Source: Penelope pileata (taxonomy: Eukaryota > Chordata > Aves > Galliformes > Cracidae). From it: 64,000 nt of DNA. Location: positions 1 to 64,000 of the forward strand of contig WBMW01000461.1 of assembly GCA_013396635.1 (NCBI GenBank). Reading direction: 5' to 3'. How positions within the stretch are numbered: position 1 is the first letter of the stretch; each line of letters begins with the position of its first letter. Below the pieces are notes generated by a model that worked only from the letters and a program-made list of their open reading frames with translations, ran no database searches and was not told where the DNA came from. A program made the position numbers and the translations under genes. Positions 24,584 through 37,762 of the stretch are shown one piece after another.

Positions 24584-25540
24584 AGAATCATAGATCAATA
24601 GAATCATTTGAGTTGGAAGGGATCTTTAAAGGTCATCTAGTCTAACTCCTCTGCAATGAACAGTGACATCTACAGCTAGACCAGGTTGCTCAGAGCCCCA
24701 TCCAGCCTGATTTTGAATGTCTCCAGGGATGGAGCATTCACCATATCTCTGGCAACCTGTTCCAGTGCTTCACCACCTTGATGGTAAAAAACTTTTTCCT
24801 CATATTCAGTCGAAATCTCCTCTCTTTTATCATGAAATCGTTTCCCCTTGTTCTATCACAACAAACCCTGCTAAAGAGTCTGTTCTCCTCTTTCTTCTGG
24901 CTTCCCTTTAAATACTGAAAGGCTGCTACCAGGTCACTCGGAACCTTCTCCAGGCTGAACAGCCCCAGCTCTCTCAGCTTGTCCTCACAGGAGAGATGTT
25001 CCATCCCCTGGATCATTTTTGTGCCCCCCTTCTCGATGTGCTCCAACAGGTCCATGTCTCTCCTGTGCTGAGGACTCCACGTCTGGACGCAGCGCTCCAG
25101 GTGAGGTCTGACCAGAGCAGAGCAGAGGGGCAGGATCACCTCCCTCGTCCTGCTGGCCACACTTCTTTTGATGCAGCCCCGGATACGGTTGGCTTTGTGG
25201 CTGTGACATTGCTGGCTGGTGTCCAGCTTGCCATCCACCAGTACCCCAAGTTATTTTTGGCAGGGCTGTGCTCTATCCTTTCATCCCCCAGCTTGTATTG
25301 ATAGTGGCAGTTGCTGCAAGCCAGGTACAAGACCTTGCATTTGGCTTTGTTGAACCTCATGAAGTTCTCCTGGGCCTACTGCTTGAGCCTGTCTAGGTCT
25401 CTCTGGAAGCTATGCTGTCCCTCAGGTGTGTCAATTGCAACACACAGCTTGGTATTATTTGCAAACTTGCTGAGGGTGTGCTTGATCCCACTGTTGATAT
25501 CATGAATGAAAATACTGAAGAGCAATGGTCCCAGCACTGA
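24584..25540 (-). mobile_element. CR1 retrotransposon, 3' half
   Basis: A minus-strand CR1 of about 0.95 kb. It starts at the right end just after the SVLGPLLFSIFIHDINSG segment (about 25480-25535) and contains a degraded motif C, KFANNTKL at about 25450, where both catalytic Asp codons have become Asn. The C-terminal region IRGCIKRSVASRTREVILPL..VRPHLERCVQTW follows around 25060-25190, then FFTIKVVKHWNRLP near 24760 and the 3' UTR at 24600-24720. The 3' terminus is AGAATCATAG with an irregular spacer. Frameshifts separate the pieces. Confidence 0.92.
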
Positions 25541-26403
25541 CTGATATATAGTTGTGGTATACATCACGAGACATGCAGAGACTGGGGAGAGAAGAAAGGA
25601 TAGGACTGCTTTACCATTGCTGCTGCTTACCCAGCTCCAGTCATGAGAAACTTCCCTCTGGAAGAAGCTCACAGTTGCTGTGTAGCAGCCTGTGGCAGGA
25701 GATCTGTGAAGGAGGCAGTAGACTGGCAGGCCAGAAGCATCAGCTGTCCTATAAAAATTATTTTAATGTGCTAAAATTGAGTTCATTTGGAAATAAGTTC
25801 TTCACATTATGGAGGACTGAGTTTCTTGGACCCCACTATATTTTTGATGTGTATGATTCTCTCCCAACCCTCCCCCTCACCCCACCCCAGCTTCTCCTTG
25901 CCCTCTGATTTCCCCAGCTTTCACCCACAGACATACAGAGTCAAGCACAGAAGATGAGCTTTATGTTAATAGCAGCCACCGGTTGGCAGGAGTAAACTAC
26001 CTGCCCCATTAAAAGCCTGTCACCTCTGCTGTCAGCTTTACAGAAACTTTAAATCCCAGTAAAATGAAACACTAACAGCTGCCTCTTATTGCAGATTGTG
26101 CTCTGTATTATACCGTCTGTTCTGTAGCAAAGTTTACTGGGAAAGGAAGAAAAAATCACACTTTCTCCCTTGCCAGAAGCAAGATGTGCATCTGGAGAAG
26201 TTTTCCCAGTGAGCAAAAAATGAATATAAAGCCATATTATGAGGAAATTGCTTTTTATCTCATTTCCCATTCTGCATGAACAATTATTTATGTAGCTGTG
26301 CAGGTTCTTTAGTCTGTGTCTGCCTGTATGTTTGTCCACTTGTGACTTCAGACTACTGCTGGTTTTGCATAGAATTTGATTGTAGACACAGACTCTAAAT
26401 AAA

Positions 26404-26425
26404 TAGATAGATAGATAGATAGATA
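26404..26425. repeat. (GATA)n microsatellite
   Basis: About five perfect TAGA units followed by degenerate TAAA units. Confidence 0.92.
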
Positions 26426-27099
26426 AATAAACATATTCACCCGGAATAACTACACTATTACCAAGAGAAAAGCCTCTTTTGTCACTGCATATGCAGCAGC
26501 TCTGCAGAAAACAGCCTATTCTTTGTTGCCATCCAAAAAGACATCATTTTATTCGACACCCATGGAGCTTCACAAATAAGAGTCAGCAGGCATCAAGCCG
26601 TCCTCTTGCAAAAAGAGTTGGCATCTCCCTCCCTGGCACATCTGGTGAATTTGAATGGCATTCATTGGCATGGTTTTGCAAAATTAATTACATTCCAAAG
26701 CCTTGTCACAAACAAAAAACCCTTGTGCCAAACGCTGATCTTTTGCTTTCTGCCAGATGTAATGCATCTGCTTCTCTTTATCAGGTTTAATCCTATTTGG
26801 CATCAGCTGTGCAGTAAACAATGATGTGGAAGCTGGAAATGAAAAGTGGACAAATGTGGGAAGGTGCTGAAAAGCAGTAGAGGAAGAGATGCCACGTGGT
26901 TAAGACACTTGGCCCTGGAACATCTGGATAGCACAATGGCATGGGACTCAGGCATGGCAAGAAAGGCCTTTCTCCCTTAACCAGCTTGAATCAGGCAGCA
27001 ATGCAGGGATAGACCCACAACAAATTCTCAGATATTCTATTGGATGGGCTTGGTGTCATGTGTCTCAGTTTCCACGTCTTTTTTTCTCTCTGACTCCAG

Positions 27100-27184
27100 T
27101 GTATAGCAGGTGCAGAAAAATGCCTCTTGATGCTTTCTGACAAACCCAAGAATGATTTAGTCCAGAAGAAGACATGAGGTGCAG
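27100..27184 (+). other. Exon-like segment with strong splice signals (85 nt)
   Basis: A long pyrimidine tract (27077-27095) ends in a CAG acceptor at 27097-27099, and the segment ends with CAG before a consensus GTAAGT donor at 27185. Frame 1 is open for 25 codons and then reaches TGA; the other two frames stop earlier. If real, this would be an exon of a non-coding transcript, a terminal coding exon or a poison exon. The match is by eye and could be chance in a window this long. Confidence 0.15.
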
Positions 27185-27449
27185 GTAAGTTCCTATTCCA
27201 CTTTTCTTGTTTTGTGTTTAAATCTACCTGGTACTACATCATCTTCTGTTTAAACTAGAGAGGCTCGGGCTGAGCTCAGGCTCTTGTTACAAAGCACTGC
27301 CAGACAATGACACTTCGGGTGCTGTTCGATGAGAGATTCAGGGTCTCACTTTCAACAAAAACCAGAGGTGTTTCATCTTCCCCTCATTCATCCAGAGATA
27401 TCTCATCAACAGCAAAATGGCTGAGTGATTCCAAGATGGTAAATACATT

Positions 27450-27464
27450 AAAAAAAAAAAAAAG
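27450..27464. repeat. Poly-A tract
   Basis: A run of about 15 A with no recognisable retrotransposed sequence in front of it. Confidence 0.88.
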
Positions 27465-29825
27465 AATGAAAAATTGAAAACCCATTACTCAGTGAAACCT
27501 TTAAGTTCACCTATATCAGAACTTAATTGGAGCAATTCAAATTGAACAGACTGAAAACCAAACTGAATCCCCCTGACGTCACCAGTAGGCAATGATCTTG
27601 AAAAGATCTGCAATTGTAACGTGATGTTAGTCCCTCATATCATGCCAGAGCTGTGTGTTGTAGCTTTCCTCTCAGCAAGTCTCATGTACTTCATTACATA
27701 GAAATACTCAGGTCTCTCTGCTGCTGTGCTAAACATATATTCAATAGTGCAAATGACTGAAAACTTGTAACCCACTTCAGTCATTAAACTTAATTTTCTC
27801 TTCTCCTTACTTTTTTTCTGGTACAATTGGTACCTGAGCTCAACAGCCCAGTTTGTCTTTAATTCCCTAAATTAGGCATGCAGGGATACGGTTGGCATCG
27901 CAGGGAACGCAAGCATGGGCTGGATTCTGATAGGAAAACAGGCTAAAGTCAAAAAGTCATTTGAAGTCCATTCCTGATAGAGTCTGTGGTCTCCAGTAGT
28001 GCCTTCATCACACAGACTCTTTCTTTTTCATGTACATTTTTCAAGATGAATAATTTCTAACAAGTTCAGGGTTAGCAGATTCAGAGTGGTGCAGATTGGA
28101 GCTAAACCAGAAGAGTTTCAGTCACAGAAGAGCTGGAAATTAAGTCATATTTAGTAGTTCAATAGCTTTCCCTCCAGGTTCATTGAAATAATATCCTGTA
28201 TGACTGAAAAAGAAGAAAGACTGAATGAGGGAGTTTGGATTTCAATTTGCCTGTCTAATTTGTAATGTTTCTTCTATTTAAGTTCAAGGACATTAATAGG
28301 TTAAACTGTGTGAACCTATTTAGATCTCTTTCCCACCTGGCCAAAAATTTCTAGAGAGCTTTAACGTATGGACACCAACTTAATATCTACAAGGCAACAC
28401 AACTATTTCATCCTTATTTAAGCTTTAACAATGACAGGAAGATTAGGAAATTGGTAACTCCTTGAGGTTTCCTCTTTTTCTTCCTGTGTTTGAGCTTCAG
28501 GAATACCTAGTTGCTGGTCATAAACCAATCTAGATCTCATCCTAGAAACAACCTAGATTCCTTAATGTCACTCTGAGAAGACACAGAGATGGATTAAACT
28601 GCTTTGATGGCCTCCATCAAAAGTATTTGTTGTTCAAAAGGAAAATGCCAAGTTAAGGAATGGCAGAAAATAGGACAGCTAGGATACAAGAAAAAGCTAG
28701 AAATAATCTTCCAAACACTGCATGAAATATTTTTTTCAAGAAATTCTAAGATTCTTACAAAGAACAAGGAAGCGACTTTAACTTTTCAGAGGTTACTTTC
28801 AGAGCACAGCTAAAACTTTGTCTGTTGTTACTGCCAAGTAGCTTATTTGCCCACTGTACATAGCTCATTGACATTTGAATGCTCATTTTCCTTGATAATT
28901 CATGCTTGGTCTGGAGTTGGAAAGTTGGTGATCTCAAGTCCCAGTCCAATTCCAAAAGTCTGACCTTCCCTATCACCTTTATGACAGTCAGTAAGGACAA
29001 GTCAGTCCACTTGCATACGTTTTAGTTTCTTTATCTGAGAGATGCAAACAACAGTAATGGCAACCTCAATAAATTTCTTTGTGATCTACAGATAATAAAC
29101 GCTATATGACAATTCATTGACTTTGTATGTAACAGCTTTTCTGGTAACAGCTTGCTGAGTCTGTGATGAACAGTGAAAACCACTATGATATCTTTTCTGT
29201 CAGGAAAATGTTTTCTGGGTCTATTCTTTCCAGTGAATTTCTTGGTCATCAGGTATATCCTCCTGATGGCTACAGGGTCATTTTTAAAGCCCAAATCCTT
29301 GCTTCATAGCTCTGCCACGAATTCGTGTTCAAAGATGATGGCCTCAAATAAAACTTCATATCTCACATTCTCTCACTCTGCACTTCCATGAGAAAACAGC
29401 AATCATGAGTTTCTGGAGGGAAGGATATCATTTTAGTCTATATTCACATATTATCTACTTTAATGAGCACATGAACTCTCACTGGAACTGATAAAAGCCA
29501 TGGTGATAGGCAAAATAATGATAAAACCTATATCTTCAAAGATAAATCCTACCCATATTAATTATTCTTCTACTAATTTTATTGAACAGACAGGTGAGGA
29601 AGTTGTAACACATTCCATGACTTTTTGATTTGATTTCTGTTAATATCTTTGTGTAGTCGCCACAGTCAATTTGCATGCATGCAATAACCCACACTGGGTC
29701 ATCCTAGAACACAGGGGTCAGACCAGAGCTTCAGACACTCCTGACGTGAGATGTCCTTCCAAAGAGAGAAAGTGAAACATCTTCTGCATATTCTGAGGTG
29801 TTGTATTTTCAGCTCTTCACGCTTC

Positions 29826-29866
29826 ATTTCTTTCTTTCTTTTTTTTTCTTTTTTTCTTTTTTTTTA
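29826..29866. repeat. T/C-rich simple sequence
   Basis: (TTTC)n passes into longer T runs with scattered C, forming a pyrimidine-only stretch of about 40 bases. Confidence 0.88.
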
Positions 29867-30817
29867 AATTCAGCCTGTTCTTCATGTATATTTTTAAATA
29901 ATATCTGTATTCAACTGAACTGTGACTTTTCCTCTTCATTAAGTCTTCTCTGACATCGTACAAGACCAGATAATTTAGAAAATCCATACAAGATAATTAC
30001 AAATAGCTAATATATTCTGTCAGGGCCTTTCTTCTGTCTGTCATTCCCATCATAGCCACTGTTTACTCTCTGAGTATCTTTATTTATCCCTCTGAATAAC
30101 TAAAAGTTCTTGTCTTCAATGGCCTGTTGCACATGCTATTTTTACAAGTTAATGAAGAAAAAAGGAAAACTTTTTTCTTTTTTTTCCCAGCTTTGTTTCT
30201 CTCTATCAGATATACCCTACTTTTGCATTAGAAGAGTTCTGCAGCATTCTTCATTTGTACACAATTTATCCCTCTTTCTTCTTTAAGTTTTGATCCAGAA
30301 TCTATTGAAGAACATGAAAAGACAGCTAAATCTCACTGGTATTCATACCCTGTAGACTGCAGATTGCAGTAACCTGTGTAATTTACTGTATCAGTATTTG
30401 ATTTCCCAGTTGTCACTTTCAGACCTCCATATTTTACTCAACAATGTTAGTTATACAATTTTGTTGCAATAACTGAATTCCTTTAGGAGTTGCATGGCAT
30501 AGCACTTATGAGGTTTAAAGTTTTTCCCTTCCACTGCAGAAAACATTAATTGCACTGGATCTGTGCTTTGCCAGCACTGATTAACAAAGAAGCTGAAATT
30601 GCAGATTAGCATTCTGGCTACAAGCATGCAGTCTGATTCATTGACACTCTTCAAGAACCTGCCCTCCAGTATCCCCTATTCCTTCCTGAAGCTCCACAGA
30701 CATTGCTACAACAGCTTGACAATATCAGAGATTTGTTTTAATACTATGAAATAAAACCACTGCAAGTGGAAGGAGAAATTAGAATTTTTATGCATGTTAC
30801 AAGAAGATCCACCCAAT

Positions 30818-32255
30818 TCATAGAATCATAGAATCACAGAATCATAGAATCATAGAATGGCACAGGTTGAAAGGGACCCCAAGGATCGCCAGGTTCCAAC
30901 TCCCCTGCCACAGGCAGGGCCACCAACCTCCAGAGTAGGTACTAGATCAGGTTACCCAGGACCCCATCCAACTTGGTCTTGAACATGTCCAGAGTCGGGG
31001 CATCCACAACCTCTCTGGGCAGCCTGTGCCAGCACCTCACCACTCTCTCGGTAAAGAACTTTCCCAATGTCTAATCTAAACCTTCCCTCCTTCAGCTTAA
31101 AACCATTCCCCCTTGTCCTATCACTGTCTACCCTTGTAAAAAGTTGGTTCCCCTCCTGTTTATAATTTCCTTTTAAATATTGGAAGGCCACAATGAGATT
31201 CCCCTGCAGCCTTCTCTTCTCCATGCTGAACAAGCCCGGCTCCCTCAATCTGTCCTCATAAGGGAGATGCTCCAGCCCTCTGATCATCTTTGTGACCCTC
31301 CTCTGAACCCCCTCCAACAGTTTGACGTCTTTCCTGTATTGGGGGCCCCAGGGCTGGACACAGATCTCCAGATGGGGCCTCACGAGGGCAGAGTAGAGAG
31401 GGACAATCACTTCCCTGTCCCTGCTGGCCACCCCTCTGCTGATGGAGCCCAGCAGTGGCCTTCCGAGCTGCAAGAGCACACTGCTGGCTCATATTCAATT
31501 TTTCGTCCACCAGGACCCCCAGGTCTTTCTCAGCTGGGCTACTCCCAAAGATCTCTTCTCCCAGTCTGTATACGTATCTGGGATTACTTCGACCCAAGTG
31601 CAAGACCTTGCATTTTGCTGTGTCAAACCACATTAGGTTCACACGGATCCACCTTTTGAGTTTATCAAGGTCCCTCTGGATGGCATCCCTTCCTTCTAAC
31701 ATATCAACTGCACCACTCAGCTTGGTGTCATCAGCAAACTTACTGAGGGTGCACTCAGTCCCATCATCAATGTCATTGATGAAGATATTGAAGAGAACCT
31801 GTCCCAAGACAGACCCCTGGGGGACACTGCTCGTTACCAGTCTCCACCTGGACATAGAGCTGTTCACCACAACTCTCTGTCTACAGCCTTCCAACCAATT
31901 TCTTATCCACTGAATAGTCCACTTCTCAAATCCATATTTCTCCAAGTTAGAGATAAGGATGTGGTGGGGGACCACGCCGAAGGCCTTGCACAAGTCCAGG
32001 TAGATGACATCGGTCGCCTTCCTTTTGTTCACCGATGCCGTCACTCCATCACAGAAGGCCACCAGATTGGTCAGGCACGACCTTCCCTTGGTGAAGCCGT
32101 GCTGGCTGTTGTGGATCACCCGCTCATCCCTCATGTGCCTTAGCATGTCATCCAGGAGGATCTGTTCCATGATCTTCCCAGGCACAGAGGTGAGGCTCAC
32201 CAGCCTGTAGTTCCCTGGGTCCCCCTTCCTCCCTTTATTGTAAACACAGCTATTT
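30818..32255 (-). mobile_element. CR1 retrotransposon with a nearly open reverse transcriptase
   Basis: A minus-strand CR1 of about 1.44 kb with five terminal repeats at 30818-30860. The RT frame is open from about 32255 down to about 31455. It contains NKGRKGDPGNYRLVSLTSVP, HGFTKGRSCLTNLVAF, motif A as YLDLCKAFG (catalytic first Asp kept, second Asp of the usual KAFD changed to Gly), SSVPQGSVLGQVLFNIFIND and an intact FADDTKL motif C near 31735. Near 31450-31480 a frameshift moves the C-terminal part (GVASRDREVIVPLYSALVRPHLEICV, YEDRLREPGLFSMEKRRL) into another frame, and a further break occurs near 31065. The endonuclease domain is absent by 5' truncation. Confidence 0.95.
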
Positions 32256-35200
32256 TTGAGATCCCATCTCCGGTTCTCCATGAATATGCGGATGTGTAAC
32301 AATTTTCTCTGGTTTGCAGAAGACAACAAGTTTTCAGAATCTGAATCTATAAAATTAAACAATTTTAAGAAAACTAATCACTTCCAATTTTTTTTAATAA
32401 CCTATAGTTTCTAAACAATAGGCCAAAGGAAGTGGCAGGAAGGAGAAAGGATGAGTGCTAAGATTTCATAAATTTGATGCTCAAAGCACAGCTGATATTT
32501 TTTCAAGTCTGAAATAATGAAACCTTTGAAGGAAATAGAATGTCAAAACAAACAGAAAAAAATCAATCAACCAGTAGCATCACTTCTGGTGTAAAATGAC
32601 CATCAGAATCCACACTCTATTGGAATAGATCTTATTACTGCTATTATTGTTGTCTGATCAATAATTGTTACCCATACTTCCAACTTCATGGACAAACATT
32701 AGCATTGTAACATCACTTGCTCATGTGACACTTTGACAATGTTTAAACCTTTCAATCATTTCTCTATGTTTAGTGTATGTTTTTCTAAGTCCAATATTTA
32801 TGAAATACGTGCCACAGAACCAGCTTCAATTATATCTGTTTAACTCCTCATAGTGTTCTTATAGGTTCCTAATATATGTACCTAATTTTCTTCTCATTCA
32901 TCGTGCAAAATCACTGCCAGTTAAACCTCATCTCACCAGTGAACTATGAAAGCAGCATATTTTTCTGAGGAAGAGGGTCATGTACCTTCACAAAGCAAAT
33001 TAAAGTGGCATAAAGAATCAGAAAACCTGACAACTGAGTTTCTGCTTACCCTATGAGAGCATTCTTTAGGAAAAAGTAGGTAAAGTGAAACAGGTCCATG
33101 AAATAAGAACACAGCCTAAGCTGACTGAGGTCAGTTTACCAGGTCACTAACTATCAGAAAAAAGAAGGATATAGAAAGGAAAAGTCAGCATGTATATGGT
33201 CATAAAACTCAATGGAATCAGGTACTTAACTCTCACATGGTTTTTGTAAATATTTAGCAAAACTCCTGCGTAGTGCAAGCAGAAGCATGTCAGATAGCTT
33301 AAACACACCAAATTCAGAATAAAGCCAATTGGGAAATTGCAGGGTGTCAGTATGGGATAAAATATTCATGATTTCACTTGGGATAAAAAAAAGAACCAGG
33401 TCTTCTGAGCTCATTACAGGATGTAATATCAATGTTTCCACTAAGAATGTCGTAGTTTCTCCATTCACTCTTAAAAAAAACGTGAAAGAAAAAAAAAACA
33501 AAAAGAGGTTGCAGAACTGAAGAGATTCTGTGAACAGAAGAGGCATACGGGCTGTTGAGGACTTCTTTGTGATTAATGATTACTGGACAGACTCAAAACC
33601 TGAAATGACCAGACAGACCAGTGTCCAGTAAGTGACAGACCATATAATTACCAAATTACAGAGCATAAAAACCACTGACTGCTTCCAATTATAATGTGAA
33701 AGGGCAACTTCACAGTTGTGCCACTTAGTAGTGCTGGGGAAAGGCAAAGGAAAATGTGTTAAAGGCCTAATGAGGTGTGTGGGTGGAAGTTACTGCCATA
33801 GTTTGCGGCTGTTCAGGTTGTTAGTTCCAACAATGTGTCACTATTCAAGAGAGAGGGAAGGAGAGGGAGGCAGAGATGCGAGTGTTTGTGGGGGAAGGCA
33901 TTTTCTCACTGGGCTAACAGAAACAAAGTGCAAGTACAGATTTGCTTTCCCTTACTTCTTCCTGAACAGATCTGACAACATAATTTTAAAAAAAGCCATC
34001 TAAGTTTCCCAGACAGTTTCTGTAATTGATTCAGAACTTTTACAGTCCAGGAGACGTACTTGTTTATTTTAGCAGGCTGGGGAATTGTTCCCTTAAAACT
34101 TTTAAAACAGAGGCAGGACCCTCAGTATATCAACAGGAACAGACAGGACAGAGAGAACACTGTATAGAGTGCTAGACAAAACCCCAGCCCCAACGACAAA
34201 ATGTCAACTGTGTCATTTTGCAGTTTGGTCAAATCCTGTCCAGGGAGCAAGAATCTCACATAACTGTCCCTTTGAGTACGTATGTCTTCAGAAGGTGTTT
34301 CTTGCTACGTAGTGGTTCTGGAACAACTCACCAACAGAGACTGGCCTATGATATCAAACGAGAGCTCACGTTCTATGAGCCATATTGCTCACACCACGCA
34401 CTCCCCAGATGCACTCAGACCATGTAAGCTTCTCCTCATGCACGATCCAGCACATACTCCACTTCAATGCAGATCGTAACACATTGTCACATGGTCCGCT
34501 GACAGGGTCAGCTGAGAAGCAGGGAATTAACCTGTTTGGCTTATTTCACAGTCCTTTCAGTGTCTTGCATTAATTTAAAAGAGAGATTACCTCCCGAGAT
34601 GATCGGGGTGTGTTTTCCAAGGGAGATTTGCATCGTATTCAGTAGGCAAAAGGAAGTTCTCAGCATCTGCTCCTGCAAGTTAGGTGCAAAGAGACTGCAT
34701 GCTCTGTAGGGAAGTAGTAATAAATAGCTATTGCTGTTCTGTGATGACAGTGTAGTATCAGTCCTTTGAGACTCCATTCAGGCTATTCAGGCCCACGTGG
34801 TCTTTCCAGGACTGATGTACTGGGAAGGCCTTAAATCCTGTGTTACTAAGAAGTATCTGGCACTAAAATGAAATGCCAAATGGAAAAAAAAGGCACATAC
34901 ATTTTTTGCTGCTGTTTTCTCTTACTTTTTCCAGAAAAGTAAGATCATTTAATTCCATAACTGTATTTTGGATAGACGAGGGTGTCTTGATTTATTTTTG
35001 AGCACAGGTATTACAGAATTTCTGCTTCTTGGGAAGCAGAAAAAAACATATTGGTTTATTTTCACTTTAGACTTAAAATACTGAAGTTTCTGCAAGATGA
35101 GTATTCAAGAGGGAAAAATATTGAAATAACACATGCTTCTTGAAGACCAAGACAAGAAGATAAACAGTTCTGGAGCCAAGAAAAGAAGTAGGCACCATGC

Positions 35201-36602
35201 AAAATATTTAGGTGACATTCGAATACACTAATAATTCAAAAAGCTTTCTCACAGCCAATATACAACTTCTACTGCTGATTATCTCCTTGTTTTTATGATC
35301 TTTCCAGCCCACACTAACCGCAAGGGAATTACTCAGCAGGTTTCTGAAGAGAAATACAGGTGTTAGGCCTTCTTTTCCCTTACACCACCAAAAACAGGAA
35401 CCAGAAGCATTCTCAAATCAGTGTTAACTGTCAGGATCTGAGCCCTGGAAAATGCATTTACGGCCACCTTTCTTTACAGGAGAGATAAGAGTGTTCTTCG
35501 TCTGTACTATAGATACTGCAGACAAAGGTTACAGCATTCACCTCCCAGCTCTTCTACCAGATTGGAACATGCTTCCACTACTTTACAACAAAGTCTCTTA
35601 AACACATGGATATAGAATCAACCATAACGGAGAACCTCCAGCTCTCTTGTTCTCCACTACAAAGAGAAAAGCACAAAACACACTGGATACCAAATACTTT
35701 GCAGGTGTTCCCACCCTGGGAGGTTCCAGGGTCCAATGCTTTCTTGGAGGTCACTTATTTCATTGTATTGAGTATTGAATGCACAGTTAATTATAAATTG
35801 CCCTACCTCTGGAGAGTATCCAAATCCCTCAGTTATCTCAAAATCTGTGTTCCTTAAGCTGCTGTGCAGCGAACTGATATATGCACAGAGGTGAGATGTT
35901 TGTTTCTTTTCTGTGCATAGACAGATGCTAGGTGGTCCATCCACAAAACTAGCACACCTCCATAGCAGAGAATTTGTTTTATAGATCAAAAATGCAAAAA
36001 TATCTTATCTCTAATTGTACTGATAACATTTACCTCCATGAATGATCAACTACTTTTCATTTCCATTTCAAGTGGTAAAACTTCTACTAACGGCTCTACT
36101 TCCTGTGATAAATGCTCAAGGTTAATGCCATTTGCAGCTAGTACATTTCATTCAACTCTATCTCATACCACGACAAGTTCAATACACATCTTCTTTCAGT
36201 GATCTGGCTGATTTGTTTCCCTTCAACGCCAACTGCACCAGAGAATTGCACCCTTATTTATTCTCTCTGCAGTGAAACAACTTTCAATCCTTCGCATGAG
36301 TTGTAGTAGAAACCATCATATAACGCAAAGTTTAAGAGTCCACCAAAAATGCTAATCCTGGATATACCAAGGCCTTTTCTGTACCTTTTTATCTATCAGG
36401 GCTACTTTTTATATCTCTTGAATATGAAAAAACCAGCTTTCCCTAATTTGCTGCATTAACTGCATATTCCATTTCTTGTTCAGTGTCACAGTTTATTTCT
36501 ACATGAAGAAGAGACTTTTTGATCTAGAAAAAGATGAGATATGCAGTTGACAAAAAACATGTTACTACAAGTCTTCCCTGCTTGTATTATTTCACAGTAT
36601 GT
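32256..36602. other. Unique AT-rich non-coding DNA
   Basis: No gene or repeat family is recognised. The 34040-34580 part is less AT-rich than its surroundings and could be an unrecognised old element, but I see no termini to support this. Confidence 0.45.
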
Positions 36603-37605
36603 TATCACAGAATCACAGAATTGCAAGGTGTGGAAGGGATCTCTCTAGAGATCAGAGTCCAAACACCTGCCAAAGCAGGTTCCCTACAGCAGGTTGCACA
36701 GGTAGGCATCCAGGCCAGTCTTGAATATCTCCAGGGAAGGACACTCCACAACTCCTTTGGACAGTCTGTTCCAGTGCTCCATCACCCTCATCACAAAGAA
36801 GTTCTTATGCTAGTTTGTGCGGAACTTCCTTTGATTCACTTTTAGGCCATTTCCCCTCATCCTGTCCCACAGACCACTAAAAAAAGCCCATGTCCATTTG
36901 CCTCCCACATCTAAGATACTTATAAACATTGATCAGGTCCCCTCTCAGCCTTCTTTTCTCAAGGCTGAACAGACACAAATTACCGAGCCTCTCCTCATAA
37001 GGCAGATGCTCCAGGCCCTTTATCATCTTTGTGGCCCTCCGCTGGACTCTTTCCAGGAGGTCTCTGTCTTTCTTATACAGGGGAGCCCAGAACTGGATAC
37101 AGTACTCCAGCTGACACCTGACCAGGGTGGACAAGAGAGGGAGGATCACCTCCCTTACCTTGCTGACCACACTCTTTTTAATGGACCCCAGGATATCATT
37201 GGCCTTGTTGGCCACCTGATGTCTGTCCAGGACCTGGGATGCCCAGGTCCTTCTCTGCAGAGCTCCTCTCCAGCAGGTCATCCCCCAACCTTTACTAATG
37301 TATACGGTTATTCCTCCCCAGGTGCAGGACTCTACACTTGCTTTTGCTAAACCTCGTCTGGTTCCTCTCTGCCCAACTCTCCAGCCTGTCCAGGTCTTGC
37401 TGAATGGCAGCACAGCCTTCTGGTGTGTCAGCCGCTCCTCCCAGCTTCATATCATCAGCAGACTTTCTGAGAGTGGACTCTATCTCTTCATCCATGTCAC
37501 CGATGAAGATGTTGAACAAGACTGGACCCAGCAGTGACCCCTGGGGAACACCAATAGTTACAGGCCTCCAACTAGATTCTGCACTGCTGATTACAACCAA
37601 TGGCA
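36603..37605 (-). mobile_element. CR1 retrotransposon of the ATTCTGTG type, 3' half
   Basis: A minus-strand CR1 with terminal repeats of the ATTCTGTG variant (36604-36620) and the same 3' layout as the copies at 44850 and 48873 (CAGCAGGTTGCACAGGTAGGC-type end of ORF2). It begins inside RT at the SSWRPVTIGVPQGS segment (about 37560) and carries a motif C variant in which KSADDMKL replaces the usual KFADDTKL. It continues through ILGSIKKSVVSKVREVILPL and LVRCQLEYCIQFWAPLYKKD. An internal shortening near 37215-37250 and several frame breaks inactivate it. Confidence 0.93.
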
Positions 37606-37699
37606 CATTGTTACGTGCACCACAGCTATCGCTATGCCATGTTGTGACACCAGGAAAGGTACTGGAACTGCTGTTTACACACCAAGAAGTCATGTCAAA

Positions 37700-37762
37700 A
37701 CAAAGACAAAAAAAAAAAAGAACAAAAAACAATCATACAAACAAACAAAAAAAAAAGGAAAA
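37700..37762. repeat. A-rich simple sequence
   Basis: Two A runs joined by (ACAA)-like units. It lies about 100 bases beyond the truncated 5' end of the CR1 at 36603-37605. Confidence 0.88.

Larger units (their letters stand above)
25541..30817. other. Unique non-coding DNA with candidate regulatory or exon-like pieces
   Basis: No gene is recognised. Points of interest are a (GATA)n microsatellite at 26404-26425, a candidate conserved non-coding block at about 26605-26830, an exon-like segment at 27100-27184, poly-A at 27450-27464 and a pyrimidine tract at 29826-29866. Confidence 0.5.

Noticed and set aside
34040..34580. Possible unrecognised LTR or old transposon (higher GC, odd texture)
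   Set aside because: No terminal repeats, polyadenylation signal or coding remnant could be identified by eye.
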